NCBI RefSeq assembly: GCF_000971135.1
Contig: NZ_BBLW01000001.1
Coordinates: 124,001 to 188,000 of the forward strand
Direction: 5' to 3'
DNA from: Demequina phytophila
GTDB lineage: Bacteria > Actinomycetota > Actinomycetes > Actinomycetales > Demequinaceae
Length of the DNA: 64,000 bases
Below, in pieces: positions 23,780 to 32,678 of this stretch. The notes below the pieces were generated by a model that was not told the DNA's origin, made no database searches, and saw nothing but the letters and a program-made list of their open reading frames with translations. Position 1 is the first letter of the stretch, and the number at the start of each line of letters is the position of its first letter. The translations under genes were made by a program, and so were the position numbers.

Positions 23780-24771
23780 GACGCGGCTCCCATCTGACGG
23801 CGCACGCGCGGGTCGAGCAGGATGTACGTGAGGTCCGCGATGAGCGCGATCGCGGCGATCACCACGGCGACCAGCAGCGTGAGCGACTGCACCACGGCGA
23901 TGTCCTTGAACAGCACCGAGTCCTGCAGCAGGGTGCCCAGTCCGGGCAGCGCGTACGTGGTCTCGGCGAGCACGGTGCCGCCCACCAGGAAGGTGAGCAC
24001 CAGCGAGGCGCCCGTGACGATCGGGATCGCGGCGTTGCGCAGCGCGATGCGCCGCACCAGCCGCTCCCCCAGGCCGCGCGAGCGGGCGAACGTAACGTAG
24101 TCGGACTCGAGCTCGCGCAGCATCGCGGTGCGGGTGAGCTTGACGATGATCGCGCCGAGCCCCAGCGCGAGCGTCACCGCGGGCAGCACCAGGTGCCTGA
24201 GGGTGTCGACGCCGCCGTCGCCGCCCCCGTAGACCGGGAAGATCGGCAGGTAGTACGCGAACACGTAGAGCAGCAGCAGGCCCACGGCGAACGTGGGGGC
24301 GCTCAGCCCCAGGATCGACATCGCGTTGCCGGTGCGGTCCACCCAGCCGCCCGCCTTGACGGCGGAGCGCACGCCCAGCGGCACCGCGGAGATCACCGCG
24401 ACCACGAACGCCAGCAGGCACAGCGCGAGCGTGATGCCCACGCGGTCGCCGATCGCGTCCGCGACCGGCTGCTGCAGGCGGATCGACATCCCCAGGTCAC
24501 CCGTCACGAACCCCTTGAGCCACGAGAGGTACTGGATCACCACCGGGTCGTCCAGACGGTACTGCTCGCGCACCGCGGCGATCACGTCGGGGTTGGTGGG
24601 TCGGTTGCCCAGCAGGTTCTTCACGATGTCCCCGGGCGCGAGGTACATCATCGCGAACACCAGGATCGACAGCACGAACAGCACCCCGAGCACGCCGAGC
24701 ACGCGCACCGCGACCATGCGGCCCAGGGGCCGCAGGCGCGAGGCGCGTGCTCGGGTGTCAGCGATCGACAA
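23776..24771 (-). CDS. peptide ABC importer permease (DppB type)
   Basis: This encodes about 331 residues. The first span (VAVRVLGVLGVLFVLSILVF), the YLAPGD loop, VREQYRLDDPVVIQYLSWL, the GDLGMSIR loop and the EAA-type segment YVTFARSRGLGERLVRRIALRN are all typical. The start is uncertain: a TTG at 24771 lies two bases after the binding-protein stop, and an ATG at 24717 would shorten the protein by 18 residues. Confidence 0.9.
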   Translation of the reverse strand: MSIADTRARASRLRPLGRMVAVRVLGVLGVLFVLSILVFAMMYLAPGDIVKNLLGNRPTNPDVIAAVREQYRLDDPVVIQYLSWLKGFVTGDLGMSIRLQQPVADAIGDRVGITLALCLLAFVVAVISAVPLGVRSAVKAGGWVDRTGNAMSILGLSAPTFAVGLLLLYVFAYYLPIFPVYGGGDGGVDTLRHLVLPAVTLALGLGAIIVKLTRTAMLRELESDYVTFARSRGLGERLVRRIALRNAAIPIVTGASLVLTFLVGGTVLAETTYALPGLGTLLQDSVLFKDIAVVQSLTLLVAVVIAAIALIADLTYILLDPRVRRQMGAAS

Positions 24772-24773
24772 CG

Positions 24774-26399
24774 TCAGCCTGCCCTGTACAGCTGGGCGGG
24801 CCAGGTGGAGACGAACGTGAACGCGCTGTAGTCGTTCACGCCCAGGTCGTTGGCGAAGCCGGTCGCGGACTGGCCCCACCACAGCGGGATGTTGATGGCG
24901 TCCTCGGCCTGGAGGGTCTCCGCCTCGACCAGCAGGTCGATGCGCGCGGCCGGGTCGTTCTCCGCGCCCACCTCGGCGAGGAGGTCCAGGACCTCCTGGT
25001 TGTCGTACTGCGCGGGGTTGCCCGCGCCGATGAGGTAGGACGGGATCTCCGCCGGGTCGCCGAGCGTCGAGAAGTACCACATGTAGTTGAGGCCGTACTC
25101 GGAGCTCGGGTCGAGGCTCGCGAGCCACTCCTCGATGGGCACCTCGCGCACGTTGAGCGTGATGCCCACCTCGGCGAGGTCCTGCGCGAGCGCCTGGGCC
25201 GCGGTGCCCAGCTGCGGGCCCGTGTTGGGAGTGAGCAGCTCGGTGGTGAAGCCGTCAGGGACGGACGATGCCGCGAGGGCTTCGCGTGCCGCGTCCAGCG
25301 AGTAGTCCCACTGGGGGATGCCGGCGAGGATCTCGCGCGCCTCGTCCGCGGAGTACACGCTGCCGAGCGACTCGGGCGTCATGATCGCGGTCGCGGCCTC
25401 GCCGTGGCCCTTGAGGAGGGTGTCGACGTACGCGTCGCGGTTGACCGCGTGGGCGATGGCCTCGCGCACCTTCGGGTCGTCGAACGGCGCGACCCCGGTG
25501 TTGAAGTACAGGCCCACATAGGAGAGGTCGTTGACGTACTCGACGCGCATGTCGGACAGCGACTCCCACTGCTCGGCCTGCGAGAACGGCACGTTGAACG
25601 CGATGTCGACGTCGCCGGACTGGGCGGCCAGCAGCCGCGTGGACTCGTCGGCGACGAAGTCGACGCGGATCTCCTTGACCTTGGGCAGCTCGCCCCACCA
25701 CGTGTCGACCCGCTCGAAGGTGACGTGCGAGTCGGGCACGAACTCGGTGACCTGGTAGGGGCCGGTGCCGAGCAGCAGCGAGTCGGACGTGCCGACGTCG
25801 CCGGAGTTGGCCTCCCAGAACGCCTTCGAGGTGATGAACGCGGCGCCCGCGGTCGACATGTTCGCCGCGAAGGCCGCGTCGGGGGCATTGAGGGTGATGG
25901 TGACCTCGGAGTCGCCGGTCTGCTCGATGGTGTCGATGCCGGTCATGTAGTAGGCGAGGCCGGGCGAGGCCGTCTCGTCGCGCGCCATGTCGAGGCTGAA
26001 GACCACGTCCTCGGCGGTGACGGGCGTGCCGTCCTGGAACTGCGCGTCGTCCCGGAGCTCGTAGACGTAGGTGACCTCGTCGGTCTGCTCCCAGCTCTCT
26101 GCGAGGCCGGGCTGGATCGCGCCGTCCGCGTCGATGGTGACCAGGCCCTCCTGCGCGACCGAGGCGATGTAGTAGTTGAGGATGCCGGACTCGGCGCCCA
26201 CGTAGAGGCTCGACAGCGAGCCCGGCAGCGCGACGGTGATCGACTCGATCTCCTCGCCGGTGTCCGTGCCCACCTCGGCCGGGGCCGGAGCCGAGGACGA
26301 GGTGTCCGGATCGGACGATGCGGTGCAGCCGGCGAGCGCCAGCGCGCCGGCGACGGTGGCCGCCGCGGTGCGGGCGACGGCTCCGGACGTGAGTGCCAT
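24774..26399 (-). CDS. peptide-binding lipoprotein of the ABC importer (SBP family 5)
   Basis: This encodes 541 residues. The lipobox LALAGC near residue 20 makes it a lipoprotein outside the membrane. The SBP_bac_5 pattern follows: a Ser/Pro-rich linker, LAESWEQTDEVTYVYELRDD, GTPVTAEDVVFSLDMARD, VREAIAHAVNRDAYVD. The ATG at 26399 has GAGGAG six bases upstream. The same frame stays open through the LysR gene above it, so a 885-residue fusion is also formally encoded. Two motif copies (25263, 26313) fall in the variable linker and a surface loop. Confidence 0.92.
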   Translation of the reverse strand: MALTSGAVARTAAATVAGALALAGCTASSDPDTSSSAPAPAEVGTDTGEEIESITVALPGSLSSLYVGAESGILNYYIASVAQEGLVTIDADGAIQPGLAESWEQTDEVTYVYELRDDAQFQDGTPVTAEDVVFSLDMARDETASPGLAYYMTGIDTIEQTGDSEVTITLNAPDAAFAANMSTAGAAFITSKAFWEANSGDVGTSDSLLLGTGPYQVTEFVPDSHVTFERVDTWWGELPKVKEIRVDFVADESTRLLAAQSGDVDIAFNVPFSQAEQWESLSDMRVEYVNDLSYVGLYFNTGVAPFDDPKVREAIAHAVNRDAYVDTLLKGHGEAATAIMTPESLGSVYSADEAREILAGIPQWDYSLDAAREALAASSVPDGFTTELLTPNTGPQLGTAAQALAQDLAEVGITLNVREVPIEEWLASLDPSSEYGLNYMWYFSTLGDPAEIPSYLIGAGNPAQYDNQEVLDLLAEVGAENDPAARIDLLVEAETLQAEDAINIPLWWGQSATGFANDLGVNDYSAFTFVSTWPAQLYRAG

Positions 26400-27431
26400 G
26401 GTGTTCTCCTCGGTGTGGGTGGGTCCCAGGGACGCGAAGCGCGCCCGGTGAGCGGTGGTGCGGCGGCGCGCATCGAGGATGGCCTCGACGCCGACGGGTG
26501 AGGGCTGGTGCGCGGCGAGCACGCGCAGCGCGGCCACCACTCCAGGGATCTGGGCCGCCTCGGCGAGCGTGGCGGCGGTGGTGCGGCGGCGGATCGCGGG
26601 CGCGAGGCCCAGCGCGCGAACCGTGGACGGGAGGGTCGCGCCCTCGAGCGCGGATTCGACCACGAACGCCGTGCCGCGTGCGTGCGCCGCGAGCGCGACG
26701 GCGGTCTCCGGGCGGCTCACCGCGATATCGTGCGCGCCCGCGCCCCGACCCAGGCGGCCCGCGACGGTCGAGGTGCACGTGCCGGCGCCTGCGATCCAGG
26801 GGGTATCCGCGAGCGCCGCGGGGTCGATGCGGCCGTCCGTCGCGGGCACGTCCGTCGCCGTGACCGCGATGACCTCCTCCGCGAACAGGAAGGACGTGCG
26901 CAGCCCGGTGGCGCGCGCGCGCTCGCGCGGGTCGAGCGGGGTCGGGGTGACGGCGATGTCGGCGCGGCCGCCACGGACCATGTCGAGCGCGGCGTCCGCG
27001 TCGGGCGCCTCGAGGATCGCGACCTCGAGGTGAGGCTGCAGGCGGGCGAGCCGCGTGGCGGCGGGCGCGAGCACCGGCCCCACCTGGTCGGGGGTCGCCA
27101 CCAGCCGCACCAGCCCGCCGCGCTGGCCGAGCGCGCGGGCGAGCTCCGTCGCGGCCGCCGTGAGGCTCGCGTCGATACGCGGGGCGTGGCGCGCGAGCAG
27201 TGCGCCCACGGGCGTGAGGCGCGCCGCACGTGCCGTCCTCGCGACGAGCGGGGCGCCCAGCCGCTCCTCGAGCCGCTGCACGTGCTGGGTGATGGTCGGC
27301 TGGCTGTAGCCCAGCGCGCGGGCCGCCGCGGAGATCGAGCCGTGCTCGTCGATGGCGACCAGGATGCGCAGCGAATGGAGGTCGATGACCCTCGTGAGGG
27401 ACTCGATCTCGGGGCCGTTCGCGCCTTCCAT
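26400..27431 (-). CDS. LysR family regulator, frame continues without stop into the binding-protein gene
   Basis: The regulator portion is about 344 residues. N-terminal winged helix: LHSLRILVAIDEHGSISAAA, then ALGYSQPTITQHVQRLEERL. The effector-binding domain follows (VRLVATPDQVGPVLAPAATR, GGRADIAVTP). LysR proteins normally end near residue 300; here no stop codon occurs and the frame runs straight into the lipoprotein that starts at 26399, the true end being the stop at 24774-24776. I give the boundary as the lipoprotein's ribosome-bound ATG. The ATG at 27431 has no good Shine-Dalgarno site. Likely controls the importer operon and the divergent gene. Confidence 0.75.
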
Positions 27432-27442
27432 AGGGGGACGCT

Positions 27443-27466
27443 ATCCATCTTTTGGCAACCATGGAT
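27443..27466. promoter_or_regulatory. LysR-type operator candidate in the divergent promoter region
   Basis: ATCCAT (27443-27448) and ATGGAT (27461-27466) form an inverted repeat with a 12-base centre and contain a T-N11-A core, as LysR boxes do. It lies 12 bases before the regulator start and about 50 bp from the DUF1684 gene start, in an AT-rich pocket (CTTTTGG...TTACAGCAATGTTTC) that probably holds both promoters. Confidence 0.5.
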
Positions 27467-27518
27467 TACAGCAATGTTTCAATTTGCTCCGGATCCGGTG
27501 TCGGACGCGGGTGCGACC

Positions 27519-28208
27519 ATGGCTTCCGTGACCGGACCCACCTCACCCGCACCGCCCGCCGCCGCCGACTACGCCGAGTGGTGCGCCGCGCGGGACGCGG
27601 CCGCCTTCGGCCCGCACGGCCTCGCGACGCTCGCCGGCACCGTGTGGCTCACCACGGGAGCGGACCCTGGCGTCCCGGCCGAGGCCACCCTCAGCTCGCT
27701 CCTGCTGCGCCGCTTCGAACGCGAGGGTCAAGTCGCCCTGCGCATATACGACCCCGCGCGCCCCGACCACAAAGGGCTCGAGTTCATCGAGCGCTACCCC
27801 CACGACCCCGCACTGGCCATCCCGGGCCGCTTCGACGCCACGCCCGCCGACCCGACGCCCACGCGCGCCGTCGACGGCTACCTCTCGATGACCGTCTACG
27901 ACGGCACCGTGAGGTTCACCCTTGCCGGCACCGAGCTCGAGCTCCTGGTCCATCGCTCCGGCGACGACCTCTTCGCAGCGTTCTCCGACACCAGCAGTGC
28001 AGACCGGGACTCCTCGTACGAGTTCCGCATGATCCGCATCCCCGCACCCGGCCCCGACGGCCTCGTGACGGTCGACCTCAACCGCGCCTACCTGCCGCCC
28101 AGCCGCTTCTCCCCGCACTTCGTGTGCGTGATGCCTCCGGCGACCAACCGCTGGCAGGTGCCGGTGCAGGTGGGCGAGCGACGCATCGTCCCCCGCGACC
28201 AGGACTGA
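27519..28208 (+). CDS. DUF1684 family protein
   Basis: This encodes 229 residues. The DUF1684 pattern is clear: an N-terminal helix with W-x-x-R, YDPARPDHKGLEFIERYPHD, DGYLSMTVYDGTVRFTLAG, ELLVHRSGDDLFAAFSDTSS, and the closing DLNRAYLPPSRFSPHFVCVM then PPATNRWQVPV. The family is a small beta-rich domain of unknown function, common in actinobacteria and cytophagas. An ATG at 27474 is also in frame; neither has a good ribosome binding site. Divergent from the LysR gene and convergent with thymidine kinase, eight bases apart. Confidence 0.8.
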   Translation: MASVTGPTSPAPPAAADYAEWCAARDAAAFGPHGLATLAGTVWLTTGADPGVPAEATLSSLLLRRFEREGQVALRIYDPARPDHKGLEFIERYPHDPALAIPGRFDATPADPTPTRAVDGYLSMTVYDGTVRFTLAGTELELLVHRSGDDLFAAFSDTSSADRDSSYEFRMIRIPAPGPDGLVTVDLNRAYLPPSRFSPHFVCVMPPATNRWQVPVQVGERRIVPRDQD

Positions 28209-28215
28209 AGCGCGG

Positions 28216-28839
28216 TCAGAACAGCGCCGGGCGCTCCTGCTCGGGGACGCCGGCGGCCTGCACGGGGCCCACCTTCTCGAGGTAGCAGCGACCGCAGAGC
28301 GACTCGTAGTCGGCCTGCTGGCCGTCGATCGCGACCTGCTCGCCGTGGCTGACGAACACGCCGCCGACCACGCGGCCGTTGAAGATCGCCTTCGATCCGC
28401 AGCGGCAGATGGTCTTGAGCTCCTCGATCGAGTGCGCGATCTCGAGCAGGCGGAGCGACCCGGGGAAGGACCGCGTCATGAAGTCGCCGCGCAGCCCGTA
28501 GCAGAGCACGGGGATGCCGTGCTGAACGGCGATGACGAATGCCTCGTCGACCTGGGCGGGCGTGAGGAACTGCGCCTCGTCGATGAAGATCGCGTCGATC
28601 TGGTCGAACGGACGATGCGCGCGCAGTTCCGCCTCGAGCGACGCGTCCGCCGGCAGCAGCACGTCGACGGCACGCTCGACGCCGATCCGCGAGGACACCG
28701 CCTCGCCCGCCTTGGTGTCGGTCCCCGGCTTCACGATGACGGGGTGCTGCGCGCGCTCCTCGTAGTTGTAGGCCGCGGTGAGCAGCAGCGCCGTCTTGGA
28801 CGAGTTCATCGCCCCGTATCGGAAGTAGAGCTTCGCCAC
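28216..28839 (-). CDS. tdk: thymidine kinase
   Basis: This encodes 207 residues from the GTG at 28839, preceded by AGAGGACCGAG. It phosphorylates thymidine to dTMP in nucleoside salvage. P-loop FRYGAMNSSKT, the catalytic and Walker B-like DAIFIDEAQFL, the lasso region YGLRGDFMTRSFPGS, and four zinc ligands in CRCGSKA and LCGRCYLE. All match type II (TK1-like) kinases. A longer open frame upstream is not needed. Confidence 0.95.
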   Translation of the reverse strand: MAKLYFRYGAMNSSKTALLLTAAYNYEERAQHPVIVKPGTDTKAGEAVSSRIGVERAVDVLLPADASLEAELRAHRPFDQIDAIFIDEAQFLTPAQVDEAFVIAVQHGIPVLCYGLRGDFMTRSFPGSLRLLEIAHSIEELKTICRCGSKAIFNGRVVGGVFVSHGEQVAIDGQQADYESLCGRCYLEKVGPVQAAGVPEQERPALF

Positions 28840-29310
28840 CTCGGTCCTCTCGTTGCGCGTGAGCCGCGTGTGCGAGAAGGGTACCGGCGCGCCGGCACGC
28901 GCCCGCGCCGCACCGTCGGCGCCCGTGCGCGACGCGTGAAGGCGAGGGTCCACGCGCGCCCCTCGCCGCTTTCATGCACCTTCAGCGGGGAACGGGCGGA
29001 CGTCGGCGCGCACGTCGCGCCGACGACGTCGACAACACCCCTGGTAAAGGAGCTGCGCGGATAATGCGGTGCCGCGCGGAGCCCCGCCGACCGCACCGAC
29101 GAGGCCGCAGACCGCTCCGGCGAGACCGGCTATCCCGCGAGAGTGCATGAAAACGGCGAGCGTGGCGACACGAGGTCCGCCGCCAGCCACCGCACCCGTA
29201 TTTTCCAGGACTCTCCACAGATCTGGTCAGGAGCCGCCGGAAGTGGTGTCATCCTCGTAGGGCTCAACGCGAGCAGTCGGCAACGACGCCGACCAGAAGA
29301 AGGAGCATGC
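28840..29310. other. 471-bp spacer between divergent tdk and DUF2316 genes
   Basis: Open frames here lack ribosome binding sites and read as Arg/Pro-rich shadow sequence. A slightly AT-richer pocket at about 29185-29230 (GTATTTTCCAGGACTCTCCACAG) may hold the promoter of the downstream gene. I see no RNA gene. Confidence 0.4.
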
Positions 29311-29622
29311 ATGTCGCTCAACCGGACCGAGGTCGCCCGTACCGGGGTGGAGCTCACCGCCAACCTCGAGCGCGCGGGAATCTCCCGTGAGCAGGTGCTC
29401 GAGGACCTCAGCTTCAGCGAGCGCCGCCTCAAGGAGACCCTCCGGGTGGGCCCGGCAGCCGACCCGGCGGACGTGTGGCTGCTGCGCGACTACCTCGACC
29501 GCGCCATCCGCGAGCGCGGCGACGTCCCGCAGGCGTGGACCGTGCTCACCGACCAGGCACGTCTGCGCGCGACCCACTGGTTCGCGCTGCGCGAGGCGCC
29601 CACCGCACGCCGGGCGTCCTAG
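29311..29622 (+). CDS. DUF2316 family protein
   Basis: This encodes 103 residues. It reads MSLNRTEVARTGVELTANLE, then GISREQVLEDLSFSERRLKE, VGPAADPADVWLLRDYLDRA, an exact fit to the DUF2316 pattern with the hallmark DVWLLRDYLD. The first half resembles a helix-turn-helix, so DNA binding is possible but unproved. AAGAAGGAG lies seven bases upstream. A monocistronic gene. Confidence 0.8.
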   Translation: MSLNRTEVARTGVELTANLERAGISREQVLEDLSFSERRLKETLRVGPAADPADVWLLRDYLDRAIRERGDVPQAWTVLTDQARLRATHWFALREAPTARRAS

Positions 29623-29661
29623 GCGGGGCCACCGCACCCGGCAGCGCTCGGCGACGGCGTC

Positions 29662-29937
29662 CTAGTCGGAGTCGCCGACCTCGGCGGACCCGAACCGCCG
29701 ACGCGCGTCCGCGCCCGACGTCCCCAGCGCCGCCCCGATCACGGACCACGGCTCGCCCGCGGCGCGCGCATCGGCGACCGTCTCGGTGAGGCGCTCGTAC
29801 GCGGACGTCACCTCGCCGGCCGCGTCCGCGATCGCGCGCAGGTGCGCCGCATGGCGCGCGGCCCGTGCCGCGGGCACCGCCTCGGGCGACGCGGCGGCGT
29901 CGGGCAGGTCGGTCGCGGACTCGCTGGGCTGTCGCAT
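29662..29937 (-). CDS. small helix-rich protein with a possible helix-turn-helix
   Basis: This encodes 91 residues from the ATG at 29937, which has GGAGGAA four bases upstream (an in-frame ATG seven codons earlier lacks one). The middle is Ala-rich helix; the end, AGEPWSVIGAALGTSGADAR RRF, looks like a sigma-region-4-type recognition helix pair (W-x-x-IG-x-x-LG-x-S). I do not recognise a named family. Divergent from the MFS gene, 58 bp apart. Confidence 0.55.
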   Translation of the reverse strand: MRQPSESATDLPDAAASPEAVPAARAARHAAHLRAIADAAGEVTSAYERLTETVADARAAGEPWSVIGAALGTSGADARRRFGSAEVGDSD

Positions 29938-29995
29938 GGTTCCTCCACCATGCGACACCCGGCCTCAACCGTCAACGGCGACCTAACCTGAACCC

Positions 29996-31429
29996 ATGGC
30001 CGACACCCCGGCACCTGACGCCCCGGCTCCCGATCCCGCACCCCCGCGCGCGACCGCCGCGCAGGCCACGGTCCTGTGGATCGCGATCCTCGGCAGCTTC
30101 GTCGCGTTCCTCGACGGCAGCATCGTCACCGTCGCGCTGCCCGCGATCGCCGACGACCTCGGCGGGGGCATCGCGCTGATGCAGTGGGTCACGGACGCCT
30201 ACCTCATCACGCTGGGCGCACTGATCCTGGTGGCGGGGTCCCTCTCCGACACGTTCGGGCGCCTCCGGGTGCTGACCGTCGGGCTGATCGGCTTCGGAGC
30301 GATGTCCCTGGTCATCGCGCTCGCTCCCACAGGCGGCGTGCTGATCGGAGCGCGCTTCGCGCAAGGCGTCGCCGGGGCGCTCCTGGTGCCTTCGAGCCTC
30401 GCGCTCATCATGAGCGCGTTCCGCGGCGCCGCCCAGGCGAAGGCGATCGGCACGTGGACGGGAGCGACCACCGCCGCGTTCGTCGCGGGCCCCCTGCTGG
30501 GCGGCGTCCTCACCGACTACGCGTCATGGCGCTGGGCGTTCGGCATCAACGTGGTCCCGATCGCCGTCACTCTTTTCCTGGTCGCGCGGCTCACGACGCA
30601 GGGTCACCAGGACGTGCGCCGGCCCGGCGCGACCGTCGACTACCTCGGCGCGGCGCTGTGCGCGATCGGCCTCGGCGCCGCCGTCTACGCGCTCGTCGAG
30701 CAGCCGCACCTCGGCTGGGACCACCCCGCCATCGTCGGCTCGGCGATCGGCGGCGTCGCCTGCCTCGCCGCGTTCCTCTGGCGCCAGTCCGTCATCCCCG
30801 ACCCGATGCTGCCGCTGAGCCTCTTCAGGGCCCGCAACTTCGCGTGGGGCAACCTCACCACGTGGTTCGCGTACGGGGCGCTCGCGCTCAACGGGTTCAT
30901 CGTGAGCGTGTACCTGCAGCAGGGCGCGGGGCTCACCGCGACCGCGGCCGGCCTCGCGAGCCTGCCCGCGACCGTGATCCTCATCCTCGGGAGCTCGCGC
31001 GTGGGCGCCTGGGGCGGGCGCTACGGCCCGCGCCTCTTCATGACGGTGGGTCCGCTGACGATGGGTGTGGGCTCGTTCATGCTCGTCGCCGTGTCCGACG
31101 ACTTCGACTACTGGACCCAGGTGCTGCCCGGCATCGTCGTGTTCGGCGTCGGACTCACCCTCATGGTCGCGCCGCTCACCTCGGCCATCCTGGGCGCGAT
31201 CGAGACGGCCCGCTCCGGCATCGCGAGCGCCGTCAACAACGCGGTCGCCCGCATCGCGGGCCTGGTGGCGATCGCGCTGATCGGCACGATCGTCGGGGGC
31301 GTGCTGGACCTCGACGGCTTCCGCCGCGCCACCATCGTCACCGGCATCTTCATGGTGGTCGCCGGCACCATCAGCTGGGCGGGCATCAGGAACGATGCGG
31401 TGGCCCGGGATGACCCGCCCGTCGCCTGA
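29996..31429 (+). CDS. MFS multidrug-type exporter (DHA2, EmrB/QacA-like)
   Basis: This encodes 477 residues with about 14 membrane spans. The first span carries FVAFLDGSIVTVALPAIADD (motif D1 of the 14-span drug:H+ antiporters), then QWVTDAYLITLGALIL and the loop GSLSDTFGRLR (motif A). Substrates of such exporters range from dyes and detergents to antibiotics; none can be picked. No Shine-Dalgarno is visible; a TAACCT about 14 bases upstream would fit a leaderless message. Confidence 0.88.
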   Translation: MADTPAPDAPAPDPAPPRATAAQATVLWIAILGSFVAFLDGSIVTVALPAIADDLGGGIALMQWVTDAYLITLGALILVAGSLSDTFGRLRVLTVGLIGFGAMSLVIALAPTGGVLIGARFAQGVAGALLVPSSLALIMSAFRGAAQAKAIGTWTGATTAAFVAGPLLGGVLTDYASWRWAFGINVVPIAVTLFLVARLTTQGHQDVRRPGATVDYLGAALCAIGLGAAVYALVEQPHLGWDHPAIVGSAIGGVACLAAFLWRQSVIPDPMLPLSLFRARNFAWGNLTTWFAYGALALNGFIVSVYLQQGAGLTATAAGLASLPATVILILGSSRVGAWGGRYGPRLFMTVGPLTMGVGSFMLVAVSDDFDYWTQVLPGIVVFGVGLTLMVAPLTSAILGAIETARSGIASAVNNAVARIAGLVAIALIGTIVGGVLDLDGFRRATIVTGIFMVVAGTISWAGIRNDAVARDDPPVA

Positions 31430-31435
31430 GCGCCC

Positions 31436-31780
31436 CTACAGATCCAGCGTCGCCCGCTCGATGAGGTAACGCCGGTTCATCACCACGGCCTGCGCGGTCG
31501 CGAGCGAGAAGCACGCCATCGCGATGATCGCGGTGTGACCGCCGGGCGGCAGCACGATCACGAGCAGCGAGATCACCAGCCAGATCCCGCCCGACACGTA
31601 GTACTTGGCCTTGGCCGTCTTGATGCCGGCCCAGAAGAAGCCGACCCAGCACAGCACCCCGAGCGACACGAGCGGCGGAAGGATCCACCAGGACGTCTTC
31701 CACCGCCACGCCCGGTTCTCGAGCTTGCGGACCGCATGCGGCGGGAGCGCCGAGCCGTCCGGTCCCGTCACCGCACTCAC
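31436..31780 (-). CDS. small membrane protein of unknown function
   Basis: This encodes 114 residues. Basic/aromatic N-terminal stretch (RKLENRAWRWKTSWWILPPL) then about three hydrophobic segments (34-55, 60-80, 84-103). The GTG start overlaps the stop of the upstream GNAT gene (GTGA), so it is the last gene of a three-gene unit with the GNAT and RraB-like genes. No family recognised. Confidence 0.6.
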   Translation of the reverse strand: MSAVTGPDGSALPPHAVRKLENRAWRWKTSWWILPPLVSLGVLCWVGFFWAGIKTAKAKYYVSGGIWLVISLLVIVLPPGGHTAIIAMACFSLATAQAVVMNRRYLIERATLDL

Positions 31781-32280
31781 GGAGCAACCCCGAGGTCGTA
31801 TGTCCACACGTTGAGGGTCATGGGGACGCCGCGATAGTCCTCGCGCAGCTCCGCGCGGAACTGGAACCCCACCGTCCGGCACAGCGCGTTCGAGGCGGCG
31901 TTGTCGACGTTCGGGCAGGCCATGAGCAGCGGCAGCGGCCCATGCTCGCGCGCGTCCTCGATCACCAGGCGCACGCCCGCGGTCGCGACGCCCCGGCGCT
32001 GGAACTCGGGCAGCACCATCCACCCGATCTCCAGGCAGGGCTCCCCCGCCCACTCCGACTCCCACCAGCCGATCGAGCCGACCGCGACCGGCGCATCGTC
32101 CCTCCGGATGGTGAACATGCGTGGGCGCCCGGCGTCCCAGCCGCGCACGTACTGCTCGTGGCGGCGCGCGACGCGCGCCGGCGTCTCGGGACCCGCGAGG
32201 TGCTCCATCATCGCGGGCGCGTTGGCCGCCTCGAGCACGGGCAGGTCCGCGTCGGTCCAGCGTCGCAGCCGGTAGCCCAC
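31777..32280 (-). CDS. GNAT N-acetyltransferase (RimJ/RimL-like)
   Basis: This encodes 167 residues. The GNAT fold is shown by YRLRRWTDADLPVLEAANAP, PVAVGSIGWWESEW, the beta-4/acetyl-CoA loop EIGWMVLPEFQRRGVATAGV (the Q-x-x-G-x-A pyrophosphate loop), and NVDNAASNALCRTVGFQFRAE. Acceptor unknown. The GTG start shares a base with the TAG of the RraB-like gene (TAGTG). A motif copy at 32093 encodes part of a surface strand. Confidence 0.85.
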   Translation of the reverse strand: MGYRLRRWTDADLPVLEAANAPAMMEHLAGPETPARVARRHEQYVRGWDAGRPRMFTIRRDDAPVAVGSIGWWESEWAGEPCLEIGWMVLPEFQRRGVATAGVRLVIEDAREHGPLPLLMACPNVDNAASNALCRTVGFQFRAELREDYRGVPMTLNVWTYDLGVAP

Positions 32281-32669
32281 TACAGGCCCTTCTCCTTGTC
32301 GGTGAGGAGGCCGGCCCAGCCCTCGTACTCGCCGCCGTACCGGGAGGCGATGTCCTCGCACAGGTCCACGCGCTCGCGCAGGAAGTCGGGCACCAGCGGC
32401 GTCCGGTACGCGCGCACGAACAGCATCCATTCGGGGATGTCGTGGCTGGGCTCGACCAGCTCGTGGTTGACGCGCTGAGACCGCAGCTCGTCCGCGGCGG
32501 CCTTGGCCTTCACGTCCGACGTGAACGAGACGAAGAACTCGGACTCGCGCGGCGCCGTCGGGTCGCCGCCGCGCGCGGCGAGCGCGTCAAGCTGCTCCTG
32601 GTCCTCGGCCCACAGGTCGTGCGGATCGACGCGCTTGCGGCCCCCGAACACCTTCGACAGGAATCCCAT
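32280..32669 (-). CDS. RraB-like ribonuclease E inhibitor domain protein
   Basis: This encodes 129 residues. The pattern D-x-x-x-LDALAARGGDPTAPRESEFFVSF, then DVKAKAAADELRSQRVNHEL and, at the end, DIASRYGGEYEGWAGLL matches the RraB family (E. coli RraB binds RNase E and changes its cleavage). Actinobacterial members are of untested function. A short N-terminal MGFLSKVFGGRKR, amphipathic and basic, may touch the membrane. Heads a GNAT/membrane protein unit. Confidence 0.75.
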   Translation of the reverse strand: MGFLSKVFGGRKRVDPHDLWAEDQEQLDALAARGGDPTAPRESEFFVSFTSDVKAKAAADELRSQRVNHELVEPSHDIPEWMLFVRAYRTPLVPDFLRERVDLCEDIASRYGGEYEGWAGLLTDKEKGL

Positions 32670-32678
32670 GGGTCCACG

